From contig JASWHV010000004.1 of assembly GCA_030760725.1 (NCBI GenBank), positions 56,263,136 through 56,327,135 on the forward strand: a DNA stretch of 64,000 nucleotides. The letters are read 5' to 3'. The first letter of the stretch is position 1. Each line of letters starts with the position of its first letter. Positions 33,673-44,865 of the stretch are shown here, one piece after another. The notes beneath the pieces are model-generated. The model was not told the origin of the DNA, made no database searches, and saw only the letters and a program-made list of their open reading frames with translations. Made by a program: the position numbers and the translations under genes. This DNA is from Neostapfia colusana (taxonomy: Eukaryota > Streptophyta > Magnoliopsida > Poales > Poaceae).

Positions 33673-33972
33673 CTGCGAGAGAGTAGAGTAGGAAATAGAA
33701 ATTCAGATTGGTCCCCCAACTATATGCATCAAGGTGTAGGAACTAAGCAACTTCTTTTATTAATATCAGCCTATATGAGGATGTGAACAAGTGCCAAAGC
33801 ATCTCACGTCTCTCTACTATGTGTGGATGTGGACATTCGTCGATGCGTCCCACAACTCACACTAATCACATAAACACAAGCAATCATCATAAAAGTTCAG
33901 CACACCACTCTTATTCAAGCTACTGCAATCTAAGTGTTCTTATTACAACTTTATTCCATGGGAAACCTAAAC

Positions 33973-34950
33973 TTAATCGTGAGAACCGGTGCTGTTCTCG
34001 CCGTGTGATGGGGGTGGTCCATACATGGGCACATGCCAAGGTGAGTCAGCGGTCCATGTAGGGGTAGATGATGCTGGTGCTCCATTTGTTCCCTCGTTGG
34101 CACGAGTCTCCTCTTGTTTCTCCAGCAAATACAGCTTCTTGCGGAGGTAGTGGATCTCTTATTGTGCACTTGCATAGCGGTTTCCTAACTCCCAGAGCAT
34201 TCTCTGAGACTTGTCAGCAGCTTGTGGGTTGGAAAGAGCTCCTCCATGGGGTCCAATGATCTCCCTTGTACCACTCTTCCGATACGGGTGCAGCTCAAAG
34301 GTAGTGTTCTCAAGCTGTTCATGGAAAGTGTAGCACATTCCGGTGAGTGCATCCCATGCAGCATCATCAATAGCTTCTGCCTTTGTAGCTCTCTATGTGG
34401 GTGCGAAGTGCCAGGTGAAAACGCTACCGTTAGATAGGATGGTTACTTCATCCTTCCACTCTTCATGTACGAGACGAGGGACTTTCTTGAGGAGGTACTC
34501 TGGGTATAAGCTGCAGCAATCAAGGAACTTTCTCAGCTCCCTGGTTTTGTGTCCTCCCTCCATCCCGTCGGACCGGAATTCCTGAGCAGATCGGATGACC
34601 CGTTCATCATCTTCATTCTCGGCCTCAGCAGGTAGTTGCTCCTTTCCGTGTTCATCTTCTTCCAGTGCAGCTTCGTGGGGCTCCGCTAGGTGTAAGCCTG
34701 CGTGGTATTCCTCCTGAGGTGCATACCAGTGCTGTTCTTCTTGTGGATCGTCTTCCATGTCATCCTTGAATGGTTCCACCTCTTCCGGATCTTCTTCCTC
34801 ATGCATAGGGCCATTGACCTCATCCTCACCATGAGGTTCTGTCTTCACTTCCTCTTAATACAGTCCGTCGGAAACCTCGATGGGGTTAAGTGCACTCCCA
34901 AGTGGTGGTGGACGAGTTCTCATGTGTGCTGTGCTCCTAGTGACCGGCAT
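33973..34950 (-). pseudogene. E3 pre-gag ORF0 with three in-frame stops
   Basis: One continuous frame of 326 codons from ATG 34950 (MPVTRSTAHMRT) to TAA 33973, interrupted only by stops at 34857-34855, 34395-34393 and 34161-34159. It is highly acidic early (HEEEDPEEVEPFKDDMEDD), then has a core around AAWDALTG and RKSGTRE, a possible coiled coil (EIHYLRKKLYLLEKQEE), and a Pro-rich end. It sits between PBS and gag like the 259-residue ORF in element B (47524-46745), which shares the order of features (TWEAIT, RESGTTEY, C-terminal coiled coil). Rice gypsy elements with an ORF0 before gag are known from the literature (RIRE3/RIRE8 type, from memory). Function unknown. Confidence 0.7.
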
Positions 34951-35197
34951 CTATAAATAAGCCACCAGAAACTTAGAGAAGAAGGAAATAAATCCAAAAT
35001 TTCAGCAGCTATGAAGCAAGAAAATAGAAGGTGTTGTTGTCAAAAAGAAAAAAAAGAGGGGCTGAAAATAGTACTTTGCGGTGGCTGAGTTGACAAGTAA
35101 AGTGCAGCAAGAAGCAATTTTCGAAAATAGCAGTTTAGAGGGGTGTTCCTATGTGTTTTAGAGTGTTCTACCTAGGCTTGTGTCCTACAGTCAACTT

Positions 35198-35210
35198 GGC
35201 TCTGATGCCA
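35198..35210 (-). promoter_or_regulatory. E3 primer binding site
   Basis: The minus strand reads TGGCATCAGAGCC, one mismatch from the initiator tRNA-Met complement used by E1, E2 and B, three bases inside the LTR at 35214. Unlike E1 and E2 there is only one copy. The 250 bp between it and ORF0 hold nothing recognised. Confidence 0.85.
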
Positions 35211-35406
35211 ATTTGTGACACCCGGTATAACTACGTACAAATAATGTTTAAGTACCTTATTACAATAACTCAATGTCTCACTCATGGACTTTAACTTATT
35301 CTGCAGCGGAAGACACTAGACGACATCGGAAAATAACTAAAGACGATGGGGCTCCGCTCCGACTCCACAGGCATGTTGACGGTAGTGCGCATGCCTAGTA
35401 CTCCAC

Positions 35407-36703
35407 CTACTCTTCAAAGTATTCCTCTCCTGTAGCTGAAGTATATGTGGGAACGCAAGGGTAAGTACATGTCGTACTCAGCAAGTGCGGGAAAAGTATG
35501 ACATGCTGCTTCAAACAAGGTAGGAAATAGATGGTTTCATTGCAGCAAGCAAGTTTTATTTCACGAACATGATAAAAACAACAACTTTCTCTAGGTGATT
35601 AAATCCCAACATAACCAAGTAAATCATAATCCCTCCATCATAATACATCATTAATCAAGTCTCAACCAGCCAATACTCTGTCTCAAGTTCATCTCATATT
35701 CATAAAGACTCATGATCAACACATATTCATATCACCGAATCCAATCTTATATTCATGGCCAAAACCAGTACCAAAACCAGTCCCAATGACAATACTGTAA
35801 CCATACCCGAATATTCATCCCATGTTTTGCCTCTAACCATGGAAGTTGGCCAGGTTCTTGTAACCGGAAGCACGGCTATCATGATAGTTTTACACTCTGT
35901 AGAGGTGGCACCACTTTACCCACAAGTTTGTGATTTCGTCACCCGTCGGCGACTAGAGAAAACCTCCATTCGGTCACTACACAATCATCGGTGTATGGTC
36001 AAGATATCACAAAATAGCTTTTACAAAGGGGCTACTAGAATGTACGGACCCACTGAGGTTTCGTCGGCAGGCTCTAATCTCCATTCTCCCACCCACGGGC
36101 CTCCTCGTGTGCCATGCAGTTCCCAGGGCAGTCCTCCTCGACTCACATTACCCACGCCATCCAATGGTCCATAACAAGCTAGCAACACACCTAATTAGTC
36201 AGCTAAGCCGCACCATATTTGGCCTTGTGGTGGCACTGTTTTCCTAGCATGTTCTCGCATGAACCGCTCCTTAGAACTAAGACAAGCAACCACCATCTCG
36301 TTCAGCATAACCACAAACCAAGCTTGCCTAGATCTCCCCAATTTCCATGCTCATTAACATCATCATGTTCTCATCATCTTTAATCTTTATGAGTGCAGTA
36401 GCTAACATGTTTATTTCAGTTTTCTGAATCCCGTAAGTTAAGTGAAGCAAAAGAGAAAACGACCATACCCAACTCAACATGTTTCCCGGCGACAATGGTG
36501 GCTAACAAAGCTAGTAAACTCCTACTAAAGGGTTTCCCATCAAGTTGACACGAGCATGCATTTTTTACAAACAAAACAGTTTCAAAAACTTAGGTTCAAC
36601 ATGGTCAAGGGGCACTTGCCTTGCTCCCGCGGTTCGTGTTGCTCAAACGTCTCGAAGTCTTGGTGCTTTAGTTCCTCGTAGACGGCCTCTTGAGCGTATC
36701 CTT
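35407..36703 (-). CDS. Micro-gene exons 2 and 3 in the E3 LTR
   Basis: Exon 2 36703-36620 (84 nt, the same length as family A) reads EGYAQEAVYEELKHQ, then DFETFEQHEPREQ, before a GCAAGT donor. Exon 3 35429-35407 after CTACAG reads EEYFEE-stop (GEEYFEDHVEY in A1 and E1). Both are open and phase 1. The changes relative to family A are mostly conservative at the protein level, while the R-rich alternative frame has a stop here. First exon not identified. Function unknown. Confidence 0.45.
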
Positions 36704-37436
36704 CTACTCACGAACACGTACATACAAATAATAAAGCAATCAAACGTCATGCACAAACTTTACTCAAGATGCAATGGGGTAGATGAATGCAAATCCTATA
36801 GTGCAGCTTATAGTAATCAGTTTGCACGTGTTCTTGCAAGTTTTTGTGAGCTTTCACGGGGTTTTATGATGAATGAGGCTGCTTGAATTAAGTGTGGACG
36901 TGGTTATGATCTTAGCTCAAGTTGTAGATCAATTCCACCATCAGAACTTAACCGGAACGTGGTCTACCCACGTGCAGAAATTCCTACTCACAGAGGGTAG
37001 GGAAAAACGGGTGCATAGCAACAACAGCGACTTGGTAAGAGGGTTGACGGGGACCTTCTCCTTATGGCTGGCCTTCTCCTCTCCTCCTTATGGCTGGCCT
37101 TCTCCTTGCAATGGCAGCAGCTGGAGCTTTTTTTCTTGGGAAAGAATAGGGCTGCAGCCAGGACAGGGCAGCAGGGGTCTTCTTCTCAGGCGACAGCGAG
37201 GCGGGGTAGAGCTTCGATGGCGGCCAAGGCAGCAGAAAAGGGGTGGTGACCAGGGCTTGGCAGCTGGGGGTGACAGGCTTGTTTTGGCAGGGGTGGCGGC
37301 CAGGGAAGGCTGTATTTATAAGGGGGGAGATCTCCTACTCAGTTTGGAGGAGGAGAGGGACTCTATCTCCAAGAGATGCAATCTCCTACTCAGTTTGGAG
37401 GAGGAGAAGGACTCTATCCCTAATAGGTGCGTCCAG

Positions 37437-37690
37437 CAGGGTGTTTTATCTCCAAGACTTTATCTCTAAGCTCTACCTCTAAGCTTATCTAGATACTTTA
37501 TCTCTAAGGTTCATCCAGAAGCTTTATCTCTAAGGTTTATCTCCAAGATTCTTCTAGAAGTTGTATCTCTAAGATTTATCTCCAAGATTCTTCTAGAAGC
37601 TTTATCCCCAAGATTCTTCTAGTAGCTTTATCTCTAAAATTCTTCTAGACGCTTTATCTCTAAAATTCTTCTAGAGGCTTTATCTCTAAG
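37437..37690 (-). repeat. E3 U3 tandem repeat with TTCTAGAA cores
   Basis: About nine degenerate units of 25-30 bp of the type CTTTATCTCTAARATTCTTCTAGA. Two units contain TTCTAGAAGCTTT, which matches the plant heat-shock element pattern nTTCnnGAAnnTTn with one mismatch in the third block. It lies 115-370 bp upstream of the TATA-like site in transcript sense. The repeat is plain; the HSE reading is inference. Confidence 0.7.
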
Positions 37691-37786
37691 GTGCGGCCAG
37701 TGTTTTATCCCATTTCTCTTCCCTTTTTAAGTGATCTCTACATGTGAATGGATGCAATGCATGACGATGAAAATGAGGGTGTTACA

Positions 37787-38505
37787 CTAGGCCAATGTCC
37801 AAACGGAAGCTCATATGGGGTTTTTACTAGCTTAGCTTGCAAGAAAACTCGATTTGAGACATAACAAGCTGTTGCAATTGCATCTGCCCAAAATTTTCCT
37901 AGGAGTTTGATATTCATCAAGCATAGTCCTAGCCATCTCAACTAAGGTTCTGTTCTTTCTCTCTACGACACCATGAGGTACATATGATGAAGAAAAGTGA
38001 TGATCTATTCCATTTTCAGCACAAAAGTGATCAAATGATTGGTTTTTAAATTCGGTTCCATTATCGCTTCTTATTGCTTTTAAAGTCATAGGTGATCAAG
38101 TAAAAGTCTAAGAACCAAACTTCTAAAATGGCTAAAAGCTTCATTCTTAGATGCCATAAAGTAAACCTAGAAATATCTAGAATAGTCATCAACAATAACA
38201 ATCACATACCATTTTCCTCCAAAGAATTGAACTCGTGAGGGACCTATGGTATCAAGGTGTAAAAATTGTGCCGATGCTGTTGTCATGGGCATCGTGAGTG
38301 GAGCATGTGAACCTACAACCATCTTAGCATGTCAACAAGAAGAAAAAACAATTTCTTGTCCCCTTTAAGCTTAGGTAACCCATGTATGCGATCAAGACCA
38401 CTAACACGTGTGAGTTGATCAAAGCCTACGTGACCAAGTCTACGATGCCAAAAATATAAGTTTTTTGAATCATTAGCAACTAGACACCTATGCTTAGAGG
38501 ATGAT
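37787..38505 (-). pseudogene. Ty1/copia pol: GAG-pre-integrase and integrase core
   Basis: Minus strand from the B insertion site (38505) down to E3. GAG-pre-integrase: LYFWHRRLGHVGFDQLTRVS near 38455-38395. A frameshift follows in the HHCC region, then the integrase core with VDDYSR, IRSDNGTEFKNQSFDHFC, VVERKNRTLVEMARTML (catalytic Glu), and TPYELPFGHWPS cut by E3 at 37787. One typical Asn-Gly-Val is His-Gly-Val here. It belongs with the copia gag/protease at 51177-54046; element B splits it after codons for ILIYH. Confidence 0.92.
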
Positions 38506-41500
38506 TGTCACACCCGGTTTCTCCGAAGAACAACCGAGTGAATATCACATGTATGCAAGGATCATTTTCTCATACATGTGATGACAAATAGTGAAGCATC
38601 ATTTATTACAAGCCAGGTGTCAAATATAAATAAGTCTTACATAGCAAATGTCTCGATTGACAATAATAAGTTCATCACAAGTAAATAAACTAGCAGTGGA
38701 ATATTATTCTTGAGGGCTCCAACACAGGCGTTGCCCGGGGGTCTCCATGAACCTAGAAACCTTCTTCGGGTCCAAAGTCTTGGTCATTATACATCACCTC
38801 ATTATCTTGACCTGAGCAGCAATATAAACAAACATATATGCAAGGTTGAGTACCGATGGTACTCAGCAAGTGTGGGAAAATTATATCATGCATGGCTAGA
38901 ACAAGAAGAGGTTGAACTCATGGTTAAAGCACTACGCAATTAGTACCTATCAACTTAGCTTATTAAGCACCTACATTACTACACAAGTGAAATGGTCCCA
39001 ATCTCCCATCCTATCATCATAATCACATATCCATAACATCATTTCCAATGTTAAGCTCCCCGCTTAACATCCACAACTTCCAAAACCATCACTCCTCTAA
39101 TCATGAATAAGTCCAAGCCGCTCTTGACCGTGAGCACGGCTGTCATGACAGTTTTGACTCTGCAGAGTTTGCACCACTGTACCCACATGTAGTGATTTCA
39201 TCCCCCGTTGCCGGGTGGACTAAAAGAACCTCCATTATGCCAGTGGCTACGAACCACATTCACACTTCCCAGGTGTGTAGCCAGGAGATCACTACGAAGC
39301 CTTTACAAAGGGATTCCCGACGAGCGTGGGCCCACTGAGGTTTCACCCCTAACAGCATACAAGAGGCTCCAACCCCGCCGCAGTGGCCCCCTCTTGAGCC
39401 TTGCGGTTCATATGGTAGTCCAGCTGACACCTATTCCCCGCACCATCCAACACACCCATACTACGCCGGGGATACACCTAATTAATTGGCCAAGCTGCCC
39501 CATCTCAGCATGTGGTTGGCACTGTAAAGCCAGGTTACATGCTCCATGAACCGGTCCTTAGGATCCAAGCAAGTACTAAACACAAACCCGAGTCTCGTGC
39601 ACCCAGCACACAACCAAAACATCCAACTTGCCTTGATCCCTACCTCTACACAATCTCACAATATCTCATTCAAGAGTATTGTAAAATAAACTGATGATCT
39701 CATATCCCAATTATCCCATTCTAAGCATGGCTAAGCATATGCATAAAAATAAATGACATGATAAAATAAATCCCAACCCAAGCTACAAGGAAAACAAGGC
39801 AATGCAATTCTATGGAAACTTCCTAGCATGGGTTTCATATTTCAATTGACAATGCAAATGATTCTATCTACACATCCTAGCATAGGATCAAAGTGGTCAA
39901 GGACACTTGCCTCCTTCCTGCTGCTCTTGAAATGGGTAGTCCTGATCTTGGAAAGGAATAACTTGCTCTTGAGCAGGTTCTACATCATACCATCACACAT
40001 AGCAAAAGAAAAACAACAATCCATAAGACATAGTTCACACTTCCACTTCATACAAACCACACATTCACATTTATGAAAGTCATTCACAATTATATGTGTT
40101 GGGGTTACTCTATGTGTGTTGATTTGTGGCTTACATGCACTTTTGATCATATGTATATGATTCCTACTTTTGTGTTCACATTTATACTTACATACTATAT
40201 ATATGAGTTTCCAATTTAAATAAATTACTTATATTCAACTACTACACCTTTTTGCTACCAAGTATGCATGAAAGGTATTTTCCTTCTTCATAAGTGTCTT
40301 CAGAATTTCTACCAACCCTAAACTGAATTCTTTGGATTTTAGAACTCCATTTATCATTTACTAGTTGCTATATTTTCAGATTTATTTCCTATGCCTAAGT
40401 GTGAACTTTATTATAAAAATAACAAGATGCATCATCTAAACAGAATAGGTTCTGATCTAAAATATTTGCTAATATATTTTTGACCTTTTCCTCTGATGTA
40501 AACTATTTCACAATTATTTTCCCTATTTTCTAGAACTATTCTTTACTTAAAAATGTGTCCCTAAATGTGAATAATAAATTAAACAGATTCAATTCAGCCC
40601 AAAATATGTTTTTATCTCACTCCAAAGTTTCCTAAATACTGAGAAAGTCTTTAATTAAATTTTGACAATATGTTTGTCCCACTTTTTAATTTTTAAACAC
40701 TAGCCACATATTCAATTTCCTATATTAAATACTAAACAGGGCTAAAAAGGTAAACTCACCCCACTACAGGGTCTATAATATTATTTTCAGAATTTCCAGG
40801 GGTCTAGCTACACTTATCAGAGGAGTTTTTCTTAATTTTTATTAAGTCCAGGGGCTAAAACTGATTTTTAAATGAATTTACATGATTTTCTGAAGTTCCA
40901 GGGGCTAGACCAGAAGTTTCCGGGGCTAGGTCTTATTTCCCGAGAACCCCAGGGGTAGCACGTAAGATTTCCAGTCTTTATAACGCGGGGCTGACGTGGA
41001 CCGTCCGATTTTAAACCGACGGCTGAGATTATAACGTCGAACCGGTACGCGGGGATTTAAACCCTACCGTGCGATTTAAAATAAACGGCGCACAAGCGGC
41101 CACGTCGCTCTGATCGAACGCGGGCGGCGCTGCCGGCGGCGCACGGCGGCGGGAAGCGGCGATCTCGCCGGAAACTTTCGGATCTTCGGGAATTCTTCCT
41201 AGAACTGTGATTTTATGGCATAGATCGGTAGAGGGGAGGTCGGGGATCTCACCTTGGGGGTTTTCTTGAGCTCGGAGGTCCTGGAAAGTGATCGGCGACG
41301 AGGTCCGAGGCGAAACCACGGCGAAGCTCGTCGGCGCTGTGTTTACACCGCAAGTCACTGAGTTTTCTGCACCTGCAAGGTTCCCCGGAGGCGGTGGATC
41401 AAGACCAGCGAGTTAGATCGGAATTTCTGAGCTTAGATCGGCCAGAATTCACCGGAGAAGTCTCGGTTCTCACCGGAGGAAAATCGGCGGATCGCGTGGG

Positions 41501-41938
41501 AAAAACAGAACGAGGCCGGGGTTTTTATAGACGGGGGAGGGCGGCAGGGTGGTTTAGATCAAGTCCGCGTCGCCTACGAACAGAATTCAGCGGGGATACG
41601 CCGAAATCCTGATCGGTTTTGATTCAGGTGAGAGGGAGTCCGGCGCGGGCGCGAGGTAGACGACGATCTGGTGGGTCCCACCTGTCAGCGGAAGGAAGCG
41701 GCGCGCGCGGCTGCAGGCTGGCACGGGCGCTGGCTGGGCCGGCTGGTGGATTGCGGCCCACTGGCCGGTTTTTTTCTGTTTTCTCTTTTTCTTTTTTTTC
41801 TATTTCTTTTCTGATTTGAGTTTAATTTGAATTCCAGTTTGAATTTGAATTTTTGCAAAACATGCAACACGTCCAAAAAAATTTAAATTCCCCTCTTAAC
41901 ATGATTTTAGGGTCTTAACAAAATTTTGGGGTGTTACA
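38506..41938 (-). repeat. Element B 3' LTR
   Basis: TGTCACACCCGG to TTTTGGGGTGTTACA. It contains micro-gene exon 3 (38811-38753, intact, ending NDQDFGPEEGF-stop), palindrome CTGTCATGACAG (39140-39151), exon 2 (39979-39911, open), an exon 1 donor at 41253/41252, and a TATA-like CTATAAAAAC on the minus strand at 41530-41521. Confidence 0.95.
38753..39979 (-). CDS. Family-B micro-gene, exons 2 and 3 (3' LTR copy)
   Basis: Exon 2 39979-39911 (69 nt) begins after TGTAG, reads PAQEQVIPFQDQDYPFQ, then EQQEG, and ends before GCAAGT. Exon 3 38811-38753 (59 nt) begins after GCTGCTCAG and reads QDNEVMYNDQDFGPEEGF-stop. Both junctions are phase 1, identical to B-solo and to families A and C. A first exon ending at 41253 with matching phase reads SSPITFQDLRAQENP; its ATG exists only in the 5' LTR copy (50551) and is GTG here. 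No known domain. Confidence 0.5.
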
Positions 41939-41941
41939 GCT

Positions 41942-41956
41942 CTACCCCCCTTAAAA
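41942..41956 (-). promoter_or_regulatory. Element B polypurine tract
   Basis: The minus strand reads TTTTAAGGGGGGTAG just before the 3' LTR start (41938), the usual primer for plus-strand synthesis in gypsy elements. E2 has the same tract, split by C1 (15345-15353 plus 19474-19485). Confidence 0.8.
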
Positions 41957-41979
41957 GAAATCTCGTCCTCGAGATTGGT

Positions 41980-42691
41980 GTTTCTAAGAAAATAATTCCG
42001 GAAATTGTGCCTTGAGCTCATCTTCCCGCTCCCAGGTGGCTTCCTCTTCTGAGTGATGCTTCTACTGCACCTTGCACATCCGGATTCTTTTATTTCTGGT
42101 GAGGCGTTCCATTGTCTCCAAAATCTTGTATGGTTGCTCGGCATAAGACAAATCCTCAGCTACGTCCACTTCATTCATGGGTAACACCTCTTCAGGCGTC
42201 CTCGGGCGTTTCTTGAGTTGTGACACATGGAATACATCGTGCACATCCGATAGATGAGCCGATAATTCTAGTTGATACGCCACTTCGCCTTTCCTCTCCA
42301 AAACTTGAAAGGGTCCGATGTATCGAGGTGACAACTTCCCTTTCACCTTGAACCGACGAAGTCCTCTGATAGGGGACACCTTGAGATAAACATAGTCTCC
42401 CACGTTGAAAACGAGCTCTCTTCTTCGTACATCAGCATAACTCTTTTGGCGTGTCTGTGCTATCCTCAAATTGTTGCGAATTTCCCTTACCTTCGCCTCG
42501 GCTTCTTGTAGTACTTCTGGACCAAACACTTTACTTTCCCCCGTTTGGTTCCAAAATAGGGGAGTTCTGCACTTCCTCCCGTACAAGGCTTCAAACGGTG
42601 ACATCTTCATACTAGCTTGATAGCTGTTGTTATAGGAAAACTCTGCATACGGTAAGTTCTTGTCCCAACTCCGATTGTTTTTAGTGCACAT
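41980..42691 (-). pseudogene. Element B integrase C-terminus and chromodomain
   Basis: In frame from about 42685: WDKNLPYAEFSYNNSYQASM, GPF/GPY-like module (FNVGDYVYLKVSP, SPRYIGPFQVL), HDVFHVSQLKKR, then chromodomain start YKILETMERLTRNKRIRMCK. A TAG at 42064-42062 (Trp in E2) interrupts the chromodomain before KHHSEEEATWERED, which is still readable down to about 41985. A frameshift near 42685 separates it from the DDE core. Confidence 0.93.
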
Positions 42692-43104
42692 GCCCTTAGC
42701 ATATCTTCAAGGATCTGATTGGTTCTTTCCGTCTGCCCGTCGGTTTGGGGATGATAGGCAGAACTAAAGTTCAGATGGGTTCCCATGGTTTCGTGCAACT
42801 TCTGCCAGAATCTTGAGGTGAACTGTGTCCCTCGATCCGACACAATCTTCTTTGGCACTCCATGGTAACACACGATCCTTGACATGTACAACTCTGCCAA
42901 TTTGGATCCGCTGTAGCTTTCTTTCACGGGGATGAAATGAGCTACCTTGGTTAGCCTGTCAATGATGACCCATATCGAATCATATCCTGATTGGGTCCTA
43001 GGCAATCCCACGATGAAATCAATGCTGATTTCTTCCCATTTCCATTCAGGCACTTTGAGTGGTTGCAATAATTCCGCGGGTCGTTGATGTTCTGCTTTCA
43101 CCAA
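42685..43104 (-). pseudogene. Element B integrase catalytic core
   Basis: Follows a TAG (Gln position after CDTC) near 43105. It reads VKAEHQRPAELLQPLKVPEW, SIDFIVGLPRTQSGYDSIW (first Asp), VSDRGTQFTSRFW (second Asp), SAYHPQTDGQTERTNQILED (Glu). It ends in a +1 or -1 shift at ACALK/NNRSW, about 42685. Confidence 0.94.
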
Positions 43105-44040
43105 CTAACATGTGTCACATAGGGCCACATGTTCCGCGACATCCCGCTTCATGCCATACCACCAATACCTGCTCTTGAGGTCCTGGTACATCTTCGTACT
43201 CCCAGGATGAATGGAATAGTCAGAATCGTGAGCTTCCCTCAAAATCAATTCACGGATCTTCTTTATTTCAGGCACACAGATTCTTTTCCCGTGCCACACC
43301 GTTCCTTGTTCATCCTCTCTAAAACCAGGAGCTTTATTTTCCTTGATGAGCTGCCTGATTTCTTGTATCTTCTCGTCTTTCTTTTGACCATCGCGTATGT
43401 CTTGCTCTAGTGTGGAGTCCACTTCCATGGCGATGGCTTCACCACTATTCACAAGGCATAGATTGAGCCTTATAACCTCGTCCTTCAATTCTGCAGGCAG
43501 GTCTTTTAAGCTCAACTTATTGACTTGCACTTTTCGACTTAAGGCATCGGCCACGACGTTTGCTTTCCCAGGATGATAGTTGATGCCTACATCAAAGTCA
43601 GTGATTAGCTCTAACCATCTCCTTTGTCTGAGGTTGAGGTCTGGCTGTGTGAATATGTACTTCAAACTCTTATGGTCCGTATATATCTCGGTCCTCTTCC
43701 CCATCAAATAGTGCCGCCAAATTTTCAACGCGTGTACCACTGCGGCTAGTTCTAGGTCATGTGTAGGATAGTTCTTCTCGTGCTTCCGAAGCTGCCGGGA
43801 TGCATAAGCCACGACATGCCCTTCTTGCATGAGAACACATCCCAACCCGTTTCTAGAGGCATCGCAGTACACCGTAAAGTTCTTTTGCATATCTGGCATA
43901 ACGAGCACTGGGGCTGTTGTCAATCTTTTCTTTAGCTCCTGAAAGCTCATCTCGCACTGTGGCGTCCAGGTGAATGTGATTCCCTTCTCCAACAGTTTGG
44001 TGAGAGGTCTCGAGATCTTGGAGAATCCCTCAATAAACCG
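43105..44040 (-). pseudogene. Element B RNase H and integrase zinc finger
   Basis: Open from 44037 to the TAG at 43105. RNase H: FTVYCDASRNGLGCVLMQEG, YPTHDLELAAVVHALKIWRH, YTDHKSLKYIFTQ, then INYHPGKANVVADALSRK. HHCC finger: HDSDYSIHPGSTKMY and CDTC. Bounded upstream by the TGA after LAGYY that ends RT. Confidence 0.94.
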
Positions 44041-44863
44041 TCAATAGTATCCAGCCAATCCCAAGAAGCTTCGAACTTCCCCGACATTTTCAGGGGTCTT
44101 CCACTTCTGTATATCCTCGATTTTGGCGGGATCCACGGAGATTCCTCCTTCCGAGATTATATGTCCTAAGAAGGGAACTCTCCTCAGCCAAAACTCACAC
44201 TTGCTCAACTTAGCATATAGTTGGTGTTCTCTCAGCCTTTGCAACACCAACCTTAGATGTTTCTCATGTTCCTCTTCATCTTTGGAGAAGACGAGAATGT
44301 CATCTATGAAAACCACCACAAATTTGTCCAGATATTCCATGAATACCTTGTTCATGAGGTACTTGAAGTATGCCGGAGCATTAGTTAGCCCGAAAGGCAT
44401 GACGGTGTATTCATACAGTCTGTACCGAGATACGAAAGCTGTCTTGGGAATATCAGATTGGCTTATCTTGAGTTGGTGGTATCCCGACCTGAGATCAATT
44501 TTCGAGAACACACAAGCGCCTCTCAACTGATCAAACAAGTCTTCAATGCGGGGTAATGGGTACTTGTTCTTGATGGTTACCTCATTCAAAGCACGGTACT
44601 CCACGCATAACCTTTGGGTTCCGTCCTTCTTGGGCACAAATATCACCGGAGCTCCCCACGGTGAGGAACTAGGACGAATATACCCCTTCTCCGACAATTC
44701 TCTCAAATGATCCTTGAGTTCTTCCAGCTGCTTGGAGTCCATCCGATAAGGTCTTTTGTAAATCGGGGTTGTTCCAGGTACTAGCTCAATTGCAAATTCC
44801 ACTTCACGATCGGGAGGCATACCTGGAAACTCCTCCGGAAAAACATCTGGATATTCCCTGATA
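44041..44863 (-). pseudogene. Element B reverse transcriptase
   Basis: Begins after the stop that ends gag-PR (EEI-stop) with YPDVFPEEFPGMPPDREVEF. It contains RPSSSPWGAPVIFVPKKDGT, CVEYRALNEVTIKNKYPLPR, KIDLRSGYHQLKI, catalytic FVVVFIDDILVFS, LGHIISEGGISV, and SFLGLAGYY before the TGA at 44041 (Arg in E1 and E4). The upstream TGA at about 44866 lies where the polyprotein should read through, unless it is a genuine gag-pro/pol boundary; E1 and E2 have sense codons there. Confidence 0.94.
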
Positions 44864-44865
44864 AT

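Larger units (their letters stand above)
35214..37786 (-). repeat. E3 5' LTR (family A relative with different U3)
   Basis: 2,573 bp from TGTGACACCCGG to GAGGGTGTTACA. R/U5 follows family A: exon 3 at 35429-35407, palindrome 35876-35887, exon 2 at 36703-36620. The U3 (37323-37786) is unlike family A: no G-box array, instead a short tandem repeat. TATA-like TTATAAATAC lies at 37309-37322. The right flank CTAGG (37787-37791) is in the copia integrase; the left partner is lost. Confidence 0.88.

Noticed and set aside
39208..39549. 113-codon frame (MPGGLKEPPLCQWLR...) in each family-B LTR, also 48438 and 12610
   Set aside because: Antisense counterpart of the same conserved LTR block; no start or splice context, no known motif.
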